From Mangifera indica (taxonomy: Eukaryota > Streptophyta > Magnoliopsida > Sapindales > Anacardiaceae), in assembly GCF_011075055.1 (NCBI RefSeq), contig NW_025401146.1:124001-188000 (forward strand): a DNA stretch of 64,000 bases, written 5' to 3'. The notes under the pieces were generated by a model. That model was not told where the DNA came from. It ran no database searches and saw only the letters and a program-made list of their open reading frames with translations. Each line of letters starts with the position of its first letter. The stretch's first letter is position 1. Positions 53,339 to 64,000 of the stretch are shown here, piece after piece. A program made the position numbers and the translations under genes.

Positions 53339-54787
53339 ATGGAAACTCTGTATCCAGCATCATATATGTCGGGTTCAAGTTGGTTTCTTCAGGAAAGCCA
53401 GAGCACAAGCTGGACTAAAGAAGAGAACAAGAGGTTTGAGAGTGCTCTTGCAATTTACAGTGATGGCACGCCGGATAGATGGCTCAAAGTTGCAGCTCTA
53501 ATACCGGGAAAGACAGTGCTTGATGTTATGAAACAGTACAAAGAATTGGAAGAAGATGTGAAGGATATAGAAGCTGGAAAGTTTCCAATTCCGGGTTATT
53601 ATGGCTCATCTTTCACATTAGAGCTGGTTTCTGAACGTGATTTTGATGCTGATAGGAAGACACCATTGGTGAAAAGCTCGGATCAGGAGAGGAAGAAGGG
53701 TGTGCCTTGGACTGAAGAAGAGCACAGGTGACTTCTCTTCAAGATGTTATAAAAAACGTTGCTTATATTGAAGCTTTTTTTTTTTTTTTTTAAAGATAGT
53801 TGTTATATGAACTGCTTTGAGTTGCTTAAACATTGAGCTGAATTGGTTTTGAACTTTGTGTTTAGTTTCTCTGATGATTTATTCAACACATTCAATTAGT
53901 GGCTATGTTTGTTATTTGTAAATGCAAATAGAGGCTAAGGGATTCCACTAATATTTGACATATCTGATCCAATAATTTGATTCACTATTAAGATATTATC
54001 TATTCTGAATACATAGACTCTACAAATGAAAGCATGTCTTGATTAATTAGTCATATTTTAACATTTCTAAACGATGTAAGATGCACACACAAACCCAACA
54101 TTTCTCTCATTCTTAGCCGATATGGGATTTGCTAGGGGTGTCACAATATATTTGTGTTTTGGTTCCATGAAGAAATTCATCATGACAGATTAGTTTCCCA
54201 TTCACAAGTTTGTTATTGTTTTCTCACATAATCATCTTTTGAGGCTTGCAATTTGAATTGTAATCAAAGTTGATGTTGCTCTTACTCTTGACATTGGTTT
54301 TCTTCATGATGAATATTATAGGCTGTTTTTAAAAGGGCTTCTTCAGTATGGTAAAGGGGACTGGAGAAATATCTCCAGGCATTTTGTAATCACTAAGACT
54401 CCTACTCAAGTGGCAAGCCATGCTCAGAAATACTTCATAAGGCAGCTATCAGGAGGGAAAGACAAGAGGAGACCAAGCATCCATGACATCACTACTGTCA
54501 ATCTTGCTGATCCAAATTTATCAGACAATCGAAAACCTTGTTCCTTCAATCTATCCCATGAGCTTCCACAGCAACAGAAGTCTTCTGGCTTGCTGAAAGC
54601 TGGACCTGAATGGAATGATTCAAACAATGGAGCAGTGATTTTTGATACATCTCACGATAACCTGTTTGTGCCATCTGCGTTTGACATTGGTTCAAATGGC
54701 CTTAAACTTCAGGGAAAAAGTTTGTATGGCACTGCTTATCATGGGGTTCAGTTCAATCCGGAAATCAGTGTTCTGAATCCAATTTAG
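53339..54787 (+). CDS. DIVARICATA-type two-MYB transcription factor, copy A
   Basis: Two coding exons, 53339-53727 and 54322-54787, giving 284 residues. The first SANT/MYB repeat at about 22-75 reads [17 protein letters not shown] and then [20 protein letters not shown]; the second at about 122-172 reads [20 protein letters not shown] and ends in the diagnostic SHAQKYF at residues 162-168, followed by basic [11 protein letters not shown]. This architecture defines the DIV/RADIALIS-related R-R MYBs, nuclear factors in which the second repeat binds an I-box-like site and the first mediates contacts with small MYBs and DRIF partners. The start [10 protein letters not shown] is typical for the family. 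Intact, and the functional-looking member of the tandem pair. Confidence 0.94.
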
Positions 54788-55082
54788 AGAAGTTATTTAA
54801 TATATATATAGTTGTGGTTTGCAGTGCTCCAGAATTGAAATTCCAACCCTGTTTGTATCATGTAAATTTCAGTTTTAGTGTACTGTCTTAGTTGTTTTGT
54901 TACATAAATATTGTGTTCAATCTGTACATTGCCCTTGAATTCCACAGAAAGGTGAAAATTAATCATGTTATTGATATAAACATCAATGATTTATTGAAGC
55001 ATGGTATTTATCTGGTAATTCTTTATCATCAATTGCTTCATTGATTTAACTGTTTGATAAAAGCAGATTTAGCAGAAAGAAT

Positions 55083-55262
55083 ATGCAATTGTTTCTTGAT
55101 GAGGTATTGGAGAATGGTTGCAGCTCACAAGAGGTAATATTAAAGCAGCTTATGCCTTTACACATGGAACAGTTTGCTTTGTTTATGAGATTGGATGATG
55201 TGGCCAAATTGGGTGACTCACCACCCACTCCTTCTAAAATTCAACAGTATGAGATTGCTTAA
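55083..55262 (+). CDS. Small unrecognised ORF downstream of DIV copy A
   Basis: 59-codon open frame reading MQLFLDEVLENGCSSQEVIL then QLMPLHMEQFALFMRLDDVA and ending in a Pro/Ser-rich tail. I do not recognise the family. It lies about 300 bases past the DIV stop codon. The homologous DNA in the second unit (about 57593-57760) keeps the same frame (FLDEVLESGCSLQEVILKHL) without indels over about 45 codons but has one TGA, which hints at past coding constraint. It could be an exon of a longer lost gene or a small protein; evidence is thin. Confidence 0.35.
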   Translation: MQLFLDEVLENGCSSQEVILKQLMPLHMEQFALFMRLDDVAKLGDSPPTPSKIQQYEIA

Positions 55263-55930
55263 TCCTTTATATATAAGGGTTCTGTTAGAACCCCTTTTGG
55301 CCATCTTTAGCTTTATGCATCCAATAAGGCCAACCTGACCAAAGCCTTCCATCACCATCACATGGTCGAAAGCTGAGTATGCATTCCACTTAAGTCACCA
55401 TCAGATGCATTCCACTTAATAATTCTATTCTCTTTCTTCTCTTCAAATAAACCAACTCAAATTATAATATTTCCCGCTTTTTATTTTTCTTTCCAACTTG
55501 TTCCTGTCCTTCAATTCTTCGTATCTTTATTTTTTATGACTTTCATGATTATTCTTTTCACTTTATGGCTGAGAGTTGCAGTTCAAAGTAGTATAAGTTC
55601 TTTCTTTTCAGATGAAAATTAATTGTTCAACTTCTTTTCTGCTTCTTCAAGTTTAAAGGTCTCATCTTGGTTTTTTTTTTTTTTTTTTTCTTCTCTCTCA
55701 TACCCAAGAACAAGATTGGATATTTTCTTGTAATATCAAGATTCTCGATGATTCTTCAAAGGAGGGTCTTTCTTAGGTTTTTTAGTTTATGCCTTTAACC
55801 AAAAAAAAAAATGTTTCTTGATTGCCTGTAAAATGATTCTTAATCTACTTTGTTTTTAATCATTCGTAAACTCATTATGAACTTCTATGTTATTCAGGTC
55901 TTCTGTCATGGCAAAATAAAACTTCTTAAT

Positions 55931-57360
55931 ATGGGAACTCTGTATCCAGCATTATATATGTTGGATTCAAGTTGGATTCTTCAGGAAAGCCACAGCACAA
56001 GCTGGACTAAAGAAGAGAACAAGAGGTTTGAGAGTGCTCTTGCAATTTACAATGAGGGCACGCCGGGTAGATGGATCAAAGTGGCAGCTCTAATACCAGG
56101 AAAGACAGTGCTTGATGTCATTAAACAGTACAAAGAATTGGAAGAAGATGTGAAGAATATAGAAGCTGGAAAGGTTCCAATTCCACGTTATTATGGCTCA
56201 TCTTTCACATTAGAGTTTGTTTCTGAACGTGATTTTGATGCTAATAAGAAGAGACCATTGGTGAAAAGCTTGGATCAAGACAGGAAGAAGGGTGTGCCTT
56301 GGACTGAAGAAGAGCACAGGTGACTTCTCTTCAAGATATTATAAAAAAATGTTGCTTATATTGAAGCCTTTTTTTAGATAGTTGCTATATGAACTTCTTT
56401 GAGTTGTTAAATATTGAGCTGAATTGGTTTTGAACTTTGTGCTTAGTTTCTCTGATGATTTGTCCAACACATTCAATCAGTATCTATGTTTGTTAATTGT
56501 AGATACAAATAGAGGCTAAGGACAACCTGCACTAATAGAGCGACTCACTAATAAAATATTGCCTACTTTAAGTACACAATTTATCATAGTTTTGTTTTTA
56601 ATTTTGCAACTCAAAATATGTTTTGATAGTTGAACTGTTTAACCAATCATATTTTAACATCTCCAACCAATATGGGATGTACACACAAACCTAACATCAT
56701 TTTCGTGTTTTACTAATGTAGGATTTACTAGGAGTGTCACAATATATGTGTTTTGGTTCCATGAAGAAATTCATCATGCCAGATGAGTTTCCCAGTTGTC
56801 AAGTTTGCTGTTGTTTTCACATAATCATATTTTGAGGCCTGCAATAGAAATTTTAATAAAAGTTGATGTTGCTTTTGACATTGGTTTCCTTTATGATGAA
56901 TTATAGGCTGTTTTTGAAAGGACTTCTTAAGTATGGTAAAGGAGACTGGAGAAATATCTCCAGGCATTTTGTAATCACTAGGACCCCTACTCAAGTGGCA
57001 AGCTATGCTCAGAAATACTTTATAAGGCAGCTATCAGGAGGGAAAGACAAGAGGAGACCAAGCATCCACGGCATTACTACCATCAATCTTGCTGATCCAA
57101 ATTCATCAGACGATCGAAAACCTTGTTCTTTTGATCTATCCGATGTGCTTCTACAGCAACAGAAGTCTTCTGACTCGCCAGAAGTTGGACTCAAATGGAG
57201 TGATTCAAACAAAGGAGCAGTGAATTTAATACGTCGTGTGATAACCTTTTTGTGCCGTCTGCCTTTGACATTGGTTCAAATGGCCTCAAACTTCAGGGAA
57301 AAACTTCGTATGCCACTGTTTATCATGGGGTTCAGTTCAACCCGAAAATCAGTGTTCTGA
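55931..57360 (+). CDS. DIVARICATA-type MYB, copy B, with altered motif and frameshifted tail
   Basis: Two coding exons, 55931-56319 and 56907-57360, with the same phase as copy A and 280 residues. Both MYB repeats are readable ([20 protein letters not shown] and [20 protein letters not shown]), but the signature SHAQKYF has become SYAQKYF (His163 to Tyr). Near 57225 a one-base loss relative to copy A shifts the frame, so the last 48 or so residues are unrelated to copy A and the family. The start [10 protein letters not shown] corresponds to the copy A start; the open frame extends upstream to 55850 but that part aligns with copy A leader. It may still make a DNA-binding protein of changed specificity, or be an early pseudogene. 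Confidence 0.75.
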
Positions 57361-59011
57361 ATTTAATATAGAGAAGTCTTTTAATATATGGATACTTGTG
57401 CTTTGCTGTACTCCAGAAGTGAAATTCCGAATCTGTTTGTATAATGTAATTTTCAGTTGTAGTGTTTTTGTTACATAAATATTGTGTTGAATCTGTACAT
57501 TGCCCTTGAATTCCACAAAAAGGAGTCCCTTCCTATTCATGAAATAGTTTCTCTCTGACAAAGTAGCCTCTCAAGTTTCTTTTCTTCCAAACAATGGTTT
57601 CTTGATGAGGTATTGGAGAGTGGTTGCAGCTTACAAGAGGTTATATTAAAGCACCTTATGCCTTTAGACAAGGAATGCTTTGCTTTGTTTATGTGATTGG
57701 ATGATTTGGTCTACTTGGCTGAATCACCACCTACTGTTTCGCTGAAAGCTCCATATATAAATGTATTCTGTTAGAAGCCCTTTTGGCTATCCTTTAGCCT
57801 TATGCATCCAATAAGGCCAAGCTGACCAAAGAGGTCATCACCATCATATAGTGGAAAGCTGAGTATGCATTCCTCTTAATGCACCATCACATGCTTCAAC
57901 CATCCTAGAATATGTATCCACGTGAGAATGCAAAAAGCAGTTTAAAATAGTTTTTTTCTCAAAAAATACAGGAAACAATAAGATGGAGATACACATAAAT
58001 ATAAATATGAAAAATATAAAAGTTTTTTTTAATTATAAATACCAAATTTTATAAAAAATTATAAAAACCTATCTTTCTTTAAAAATAATTGTAAAATACA
58101 ACAATAGTTTAGTTACAATAAGTGTGTATTTATAAATCAACAATCAAATAAACTATAAATATCAAACTTAACAAAACCAATTTTTTGAATGTTTGTCGGA
58201 AGTTTGAGAAGCTGGAGATAGAGAGGAGATGAGTTTTAACATGTCGGAAATAAGAGAAATTTTAGTTACCGGAAAGGAGATGAAATCAAAATGAGAATTT
58301 GAAATTATGAAAGAAAGTAAAATATGAAATCGAGTTTTAATCAATTAAATAATGAGGAAAAGAAATGGGTTTCTTAAATTGAAATGCATTTTGAATTTTT
58401 GTTACTCTTAAAACACTCCCAAAACATTTTGTATTAGTTTTTAGTGGTTTTGAAAATAGATTCATTTCGAAAACAAAGAAACGCACTTTATATTTTCTTA
58501 TTTATTTATTTATTTATTTATCTCTAATCATAGTTATCAATATCATACTATACAATACGATACAAATGAAAAATGATATAAATTATAAAGTGTATCGTAA
58601 TTAATATGATTTAATAGATATATAGTACGATATGATACATATTATCGATATAAATTAATACACTTTTTAGAGAAAATGATAATACAATAAAGGTGAATAT
58701 GAGAAATTTTAAATTTTTATAGGTATTTATGATATTTTTCAAAATGATAATATATCAATTATCTTATTTTATTTCTTAAAAGTTGTATCATATGATACGA
58801 TATAATATTTAATGCATAATATATAAAATTAGATTTTCGATATATAATTCAACTACTATACTTCTAATACCAATCCAACTTTGCCTTTTCATTGGTATCT
58901 CTCTTTCGGCCAACCCAATTGTCAATTGTGGCAAACTGTTCCACCACCTAGTCCCTGGAAGCATCATCCTTTTTTCTGATGATTCTTAAGTTCACTTTGC
59001 AACAAAATAAA
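57361..59011. other. DIV copy B 3' region and intergenic DNA
   Basis: Contains the second copy of the downstream ORF at about 57593-57760, broken by TGA. From 57940 to 58500 it is AT-rich without a gene. A TTTA tetranucleotide tract lies at 58497-58521, and 58530-58870 is full of TATCATAC/GTATCATATGATACGATAT words, likely a degenerate palindromic repeat. Confidence 0.55.
58530..58870. repeat. Palindromic ATACGATAC-rich repeat
   Basis: Many overlapping copies of TACGATAC, GATATGATAC and TATCATATGATACGATAT in both orientations. It looks like a degenerate non-autonomous element; boundaries and family are not determined. Confidence 0.35.
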
Positions 59012-59176
59012 ATGGCTCTTGCTACAAAATCTAGCGCTTTTGTTTTTCTTTTTTTTTTTTCAATCTTTAAAGAAAACCTTCCTGAAGCCAGCTCGGCCCA
59101 AGTCAGGTTTGGTGTGACCCCAATGGGTCTAATGACCACATCAGACCCACCACCCCATAATTACCATGTTAAATAA
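59012..59176 (+). CDS. Candidate small secreted peptide precursor
   Basis: 54-codon ORF. The N-terminus MALATKSSAFVFLFFFSIF is a plausible signal peptide, followed by a short polar stretch (KENLPEASSAQ) and a C-terminus VRFGVTPMGLMTTSDPPPHN. The V-R-x-G-x-x-P-x-G spacing and the Pro/His/Asn-rich end recall IDA/IDL-type peptide precursors, but the defining PIPPSAPSKRHN core is not present, so this is only a resemblance. It is shorter than typical IDL proteins. An overlapping minus-strand ORF is less plausible. No EST or homologue can be checked here. Confidence 0.3.
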   Translation: MALATKSSAFVFLFFFSIFKENLPEASSAQVRFGVTPMGLMTTSDPPPHNYHVK

Positions 59177-59735
59177 ATTAAAATTTTAATTTTAAAATAT
59201 TGTTACAGGAGAATTTGAATTCTTTCTTTAATATTTGAAAGCCCAAGTTTTTGTTATTCAAATTATCCTTTTCAGACTAACTTTGACCTCCTAATTCCAA
59301 AATTCCTCCTTTTTAACTCTAAAACTGTGCTTAGCTATAATTTCATACGCCACCAAGTCTATAAGAAAAGAAAAGAAAGATACCTAGCTTGCAATTTCGA
59401 AAGCAGAGTCTCTTCCGCTGAAATTCTGCTGCAGAGAACTTAACCCTGATATATGTGATAATGACACAATCAAGTGAATGGGAAATGAAATAAATAAAGA
59501 AATCATGTTTGCAGAAAATGGTGTTACTGTTTTTGTTTTTTAGTAGTTGCCATTGTTTTGTTTTTTGCTGCAGCAACTACCATGAAATAAGATGCTGCCC
59601 ACCCCACGTCTCTTTGCATTTATAATTTTCCAATCCACAAATGAAAAACATTAAATATTCCAAAAGCAATATGATCAACATGATTATTTTTATTAGCTTG
59701 AAAGATAAAATGGGTAAATACAAAACAATATATGA

Positions 59736-59777
<42 letters not shown>

Positions 59778-60405
59778 CTTTCCAGCAAGTTGTACAAGAA
59801 AGCACTCTTGCCACTTTATTCTCAATTTGATCAAGATTGGTTTAGCAAATATGTGTATAGCAAAGCAACAGGTAAATGTTTTTTCTTCAAGGGAAACATA
59901 AGAGAACTTGGGAAGTCAGTCGTCTGGTTTAGTAAAGTTACCTGTTTAAGAGTAGGAGAATGCTGAGGATCGGCTACCTCATCAATCATTCAGCCTCTGA
60001 ATAAAACTGATTATGAACCATATAAACCTGTACCAAAATAATATGTAATCAAGGTAAAATCACATGTTACATATTTATTAAAGACTTCAAAGCATCCCAT
60101 CATTTCCCCAAATAACAAAAGTAAGAAAAAAGTTGCTCACTTTAATACAATTCACTCATGGACTGAGACAGAGATTTAAGCTACCTAATTGTACAAAGGA
60201 ACAAGACAGTAGCAACTGCTTTCAAATTACAGATGAAAATACAAACTTATATAAGGAACAAAAGTCTACAACATTAAAAACAAAATCAAAACTAAAAATT
60301 TGAACCCTCTGACGAAAAATGAAAATCGTTTTTGAATTTATAAATGGGGCGTGGCACTAAAATGAAAACAACAGACTTTGAAAAAGGATGTATATACAGC
60401 TGGCT
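59177..60405. other. Intergenic region and COI1 3' UTR
   Basis: A compound TA/TG microsatellite lies at 59737-59775. The last few hundred bases (from about 60100) are probably the COI1 3' UTR. No gene seen. Confidence 0.6.
59737..59775. repeat. Compound (TA)n(TG)n microsatellite
   Basis: Five TA units followed by about 14 TG units. Confidence 0.93.
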
Positions 60406-62679
60406 CTATCTGATAAGTAAATCTTCTGGATCTAATGGGCGCACTGTCTCTGGAAAATCTGCCCTTTGTCCAGCGAGGGAGTAGTATGCAAGTATATGAG
60501 CTGGGTGCTCAATCACTGCTGGTTGTCCATCCTGATCAACCTCTTGAATATGCCGAGGAGGAATTAACTCGATGTTCCAAAATGGGCGAACCATTGCCAA
60601 AAGATCACGACCATTTTGGGATGCTCGATACCCCTGCACCCATAAGTACCTCAGCGAAGTCAGTTGCATCACAGCAATAGCTAGGGCACGCTCACTGAAG
60701 GAACAACCTCTCATTTCCAGTTTTTGCAAGTTAGGGCATCCCCTTGAGAACTGCATAAGCCCCAAATCAGACTCCCCAACACAACCCAAAAGCATCCATC
60801 TCACGTTTAAACTGTATTGCCCAATATAACTGAGGCCCACATCCGTTAAACCTCCCTGTCTTAAATATAGTGCAAACCTTCGAAGCTTGTCACATCCCCT
60901 CAACAGAGCTCGAACTCCATTATCAAGTGGCAAATCTGCTATCTTCTCTTCTCTGTCAAGCAAAACTAGGCGAAAATCACAGAGGTTTTTCAAGTGATCA
61001 CCTATACATACAAGAGATGCATTTGTGATATCTGATACATAAACTGCCACGTGTTCCAGCTCTAGGCAGCCATGAGCCAGATGAGTCAAACCTCTTTGCG
61101 AAACAAGACCTTCTTCATCCTCCATTCCCTGCTCATCAGCCCCTCGCTCAATTCTAAGCCTCTTTAATTTCTTACAATTCTGAGAAAGAACTTCTAATCC
61201 TCTATCTCCAATTACTTCCCTTGTCTGCCAACATGAAAAATAAATCGATGAAAAAATGATCTTAAGTTGCTAGTCCCCTTAGTTTTCTGGAAAATTCTTC
61301 AGAATTTATACATTTTATGTTGCCCTAAAATTTCATTAATTTTCTTTGAACCAATTTAGTATAATGAATATCATTCTAATTCCAATGACATGAGTATGAA
61401 AAGTTTGAGAGAAATGTCAACAAAATATAATTATCGAAAACGAATATTCCTCTAAAAAACAGCATCAAAGAAAATAAGAATGCAAGAAACCAATTACAAA
61501 CTAGAGAGTTCCATAAACAGGTGAATGGTGACTTATGCACTTTATTGTTTTAAAATCTGGACCTGAACAATAGGTAGAGCCACCAATTGGATCTTTTTCC
61601 ATGTCAGACTAAGCCTGAAACACTATTTACTAAAAATGTTTGGCCAACTGATTAACTGGTGAACTTTTGGACCATTAATTGCCATTAGGAACTTGACAAC
61701 TCCTCATAACAGGAAAAAAAGTCTAATACATTCCTAAAAAATTAAAATATTCCTGTTTAAGTGATGTTGTTTCCCTTTTCATTAAATCAATCGATAATAA
61801 TTTATTAAAATGTTCTATCAGCTGAAGTCTCCATTTTTCTTAGAACTAAAGTGAAGCTAATGGCAATAGGATTACATATCTAAACATGTCTTACCGCTAT
61901 ATTATTGACACCCATGAACCAGTCTACTCTGTGATTTAAAATATACATATATATTTTGAAAAGTTGATGCACATTTCGAATATAAACAGCAAAAACAAAA
62001 AGACCTATCAGACAGCATGACTTGGGACTTGTATATAGCTCGTTATAAAACAAGGAAGATGAAATGAAGGCAAATGTAAGCAACAGACAAAGAAAAATGC
62101 ATGTATGTGTTTGTGAAGTCTTGGCTTTTTTTTTTTCTTTTTTGAACCAGTAGACAAAGACATAGTGATAGTGAAACAACAGGGAAACAATTTTGTGATC
62201 CTACCTCAAGAACTTCTAAGTTCAGACATTTCTGAATTAACAGACAATGGTCCTCAGTGTCCAGCAATGCGTAGAGGAGGTCCAACTTTTTCAGCACAGA
62301 TGCACAAGGGAACAGCAAAAACATATAAGGTTTCCCCAAATAGGATAGACCCAAACAGCATAACCTAGGGGGAAATGACAGGGCAGAATACGTGTCTGCT
62401 GGTTGAACATTGAAGGAGCCCCCACAAAATTCCTCTAAAGCAGTTGCAGTTTGAAAGAAATTGACAAGGTGCAAGAGATCACAGTCATTTATTTTCACAG
62501 ATGTTAAGGACGGACAATTTCTGGCTATGAGTTTCAGGTCTTCAACGTTGACCTTGACCAGTTCTGTCATGTAGAAGTTTAATTTCTCAAGTACTGTGTT
62601 ATTTAAAGCAAGTTCGTGAAGCCAAGCACCATCTCTCTCACTTATTGAGCTCTCCTCCAAAAATAAGGTTCTTAATTGC
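60406..62679 (-). CDS. COI1: Coronatine-insensitive 1, jasmonate receptor F-box/LRR protein (exons 2-3)
   Basis: Two coding exons on the minus strand, 62679-62205 and 61224-60406, giving about 430 C-terminal residues of a protein that is usually near 595. Exon 1 with the F-box lies beyond the right edge; 62680-64000 is intron. LRR stretches include RTLFLEESSISERDGAWLHE, LDLLYALLDTEDHCLLIQKC and GGLTDVGLSYIGQYSLNVRW. The parts that carry the jasmonoyl-isoleucine pocket in Arabidopsis are intact: RLRIERGADEQG, AVYVSDITN, FRLVLLDRE, MRGCSFSERA and LRYLWVQGYRAS. COI1 is the substrate receptor of an SCF ubiquitin ligase that targets JAZ repressors when bound to JA-Ile; it acts in the nucleus. Position in the block with ProT, WLIM2 and the HAD gene matches Arabidopsis. 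Confidence 0.95.
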
Positions 62680-64000
62680 CTGTGAGACATAAAACAAAAA
62701 AAAAAACAACATGAATACATCCAAGTCTCCCCCTCTAAAAAACATAAGTGTCAGCTATCTGAGGCTGTAGCTTGCATAACAATCCGCAGGACCAACTCAA
62801 GAAAAAGAAGTATAGTAAGCAAGATAAGTCAACTTAAATTACTCCATTATTACTGTATGCCCATAATAACATCCTACAGAATCCACATAAACAGAAAAGC
62901 TTATAATCCCTAGGCTTAGATCATGTAGCAGAGTCAAGAAATCACTGAAGTGAACACATACAAGATAACCTTAAAAAAATTGAAAATAGTAAAGGTTCCT
63001 AAGTGAAAAATGTTAAATTTAGTAATACCACCCATACAGCAGTCTTCATATAGAGCTTGGGGACAAGTCTTCCTTGTAAATTTGTCATGTTGTAACTAAT
63101 TATCCTTCACTATGGCTTCAATTGGCTCATCTTCGGTCAATGTTTGAGTATCCTATTTCAATAATAATTATGTGGTTCTCAGACCTTCACTGTGATTTCA
63201 ATCAGCTCTTAGAAATGGATGTAAGGTTAAGTATGATCCGGAATCAAGAGTCCACCTTAAAAAATCTCTACCTTATAACTACTATAAGTTAGGATCAATA
63301 ACTATTTAGAAAAAAAGGACATACTACTGTATTCTTCATTCAATTCATTAAGACAAGCCTTACTGCCACTATGGCAACTCCACTTCAATAGTATATCTAA
63401 TGATTAACATCATTTTCTCTTACAAAAGATATCATTCCCTTTGTTATCAATGTAAATGCAGAATAAACAAATTTTAGTGACTAACATCAACCTGGTTTGG
63501 GCATCTATGATCAAACTTGAATACCAATTAACTCTTATGAAAATTATATTTTCCATATATTCTAACAATTTTTTCATATGAAAACGTTTTTAAATTCTTC
63601 TTTGTCTGTCCTCTAGAATCTAACAGATGAAAGCTTTCACTAATCAATGAGATAACAAGTACAGCTATCACAATCAGCCTCTACAAATAAAAACAAGGCA
63701 TTACAAATAAAAATCTCTACCAAAGGCATGAGACCACTCATAAATTGCTAACACCCAGAATTTCATTATATGGATCCTAAGGGTAGACCAACAACAACAA
63801 GAACTCGGGAATCCAATACTATTACATGTAGCAACAGAACTTTCTCATCCATTACAGGGTATCCCGTCAACTTTACAATCACAGTATAAAAGGAAAATGT
63901 CACAAATGATACAGTAAACCTAGGATTCAAAGTGGATTTTAAACTTTCTTGATGATGAAGGTCTTATAACATGCAAACTTGAACCAGCCAACAATAGAAA
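62680..64000 (-). other. COI1 intron 1 (runs off the window)
   Basis: AT-rich DNA with no recognisable F-box or leucine-rich repeat coding sequence on the minus strand. The first COI1 exon is expected further right. Confidence 0.7.

Larger units (their letters stand above)
52840..57890 (+). repeat. Tandem duplication of about 2.5 kb carrying a DIV-like gene
   Basis: Unit A runs about 52840-55400 and unit B about 55432-57890, in direct orientation. Homology begins in the leader (CTTCTCTTCAAAxAAACCAACTCAAAT, then CAACTTGTTCCTGTCCTTCAATTCTT), covers both exons, the intron and the 3' UTR, and ends beyond the shared downstream ORF at ATGCATCCAATAAGGCCAA and GCTGAGTATGCATTCC. The two copies are diverged enough that the event is not recent. 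Confidence 0.9.

Noticed and set aside
55850..55930. Upstream in-frame extension of DIV copy B
   Set aside because: The extension aligns with untranslated leader of copy A, and copy A starts at the equivalent of 55931.

Overview
The window is nuclear DNA of a woody or herbaceous dicot (eudicot). Genes are split by many short AT-rich introns with GT/AG borders, the intergenic DNA is AT-rich with long (TA)n tracts, and every recognisable gene is a typical plant gene. The genes in the left-centre and right (proline transporter, WLIM2, an ARM-repeat gene, a HAD phosphatase-like gene and COI1) recall, from memory, the Arabidopsis chromosome 2 neighbourhood At2g39890 to At2g39940, so this appears to be a conserved block with extra genes inserted or retained. 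The species cannot be fixed from the sequence alone.

Layout. 0-8 kb: a kinase-less membrane L-type lectin (+) and a seven-exon proline/compatible-solute transporter of the ProT family (+). 8-10.7 kb: non-coding, repeat-like. 10.7-14.4 kb: an eight-exon GT106/O-fucosyltransferase-like gene (-). 15.8-22 kb: a relic of the 5' end of a ribosomal protein eL33 (L35a) gene, then the ER Qa-SNARE SYP81 (+), then the intact eL33 gene (+); the relic and the eL33 5' end are clearly a duplicated block, so SYP81 now sits downstream of a copied ribosomal-protein promoter. 24.7-27.2 kb: a TPT/NST-family sugar-nucleotide or sugar-phosphate transporter (+). 28.0-31.7 kb: an ARM-repeat gene decayed by stops and frameshifts (-). 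32.4-34.1 kb: WLIM2 (-). 34.8-35.1 kb: a Copia RNase H fragment. 35.9-37.9 kb: a membrane HAD IIIB acid-phosphatase-like gene (-). 39.9-43.6 kb: a ten-exon adenylosuccinate lyase (-) with five site-II elements upstream.

44.7-51.4 kb is a decay zone: an SBPase pseudogene (+), a small intact Bet v 1/START-like gene (+), and a full-length but broken laccase pseudogene (+), followed by a tRNA-Arg(CCU) (-). 52.8-57.9 kb is a tandem duplication of a DIVARICATA-type two-MYB gene; copy B has a mutated SHAQKYF motif and a frameshifted C-terminus. A short ORF at 59.0 kb could encode a secreted peptide. 60.4-64 kb holds exons 2 and 3 of the jasmonate receptor COI1 (-); exon 1 lies beyond the right edge.

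The genes are independent housekeeping and signalling loci, not a pathway cluster. The most interesting signals are the duplicated eL33 promoter in front of SYP81, the diverging DIV pair with an unexplained shared downstream ORF, the candidate secreted peptide, and a dispersed family of short palindromic MITE-like elements.
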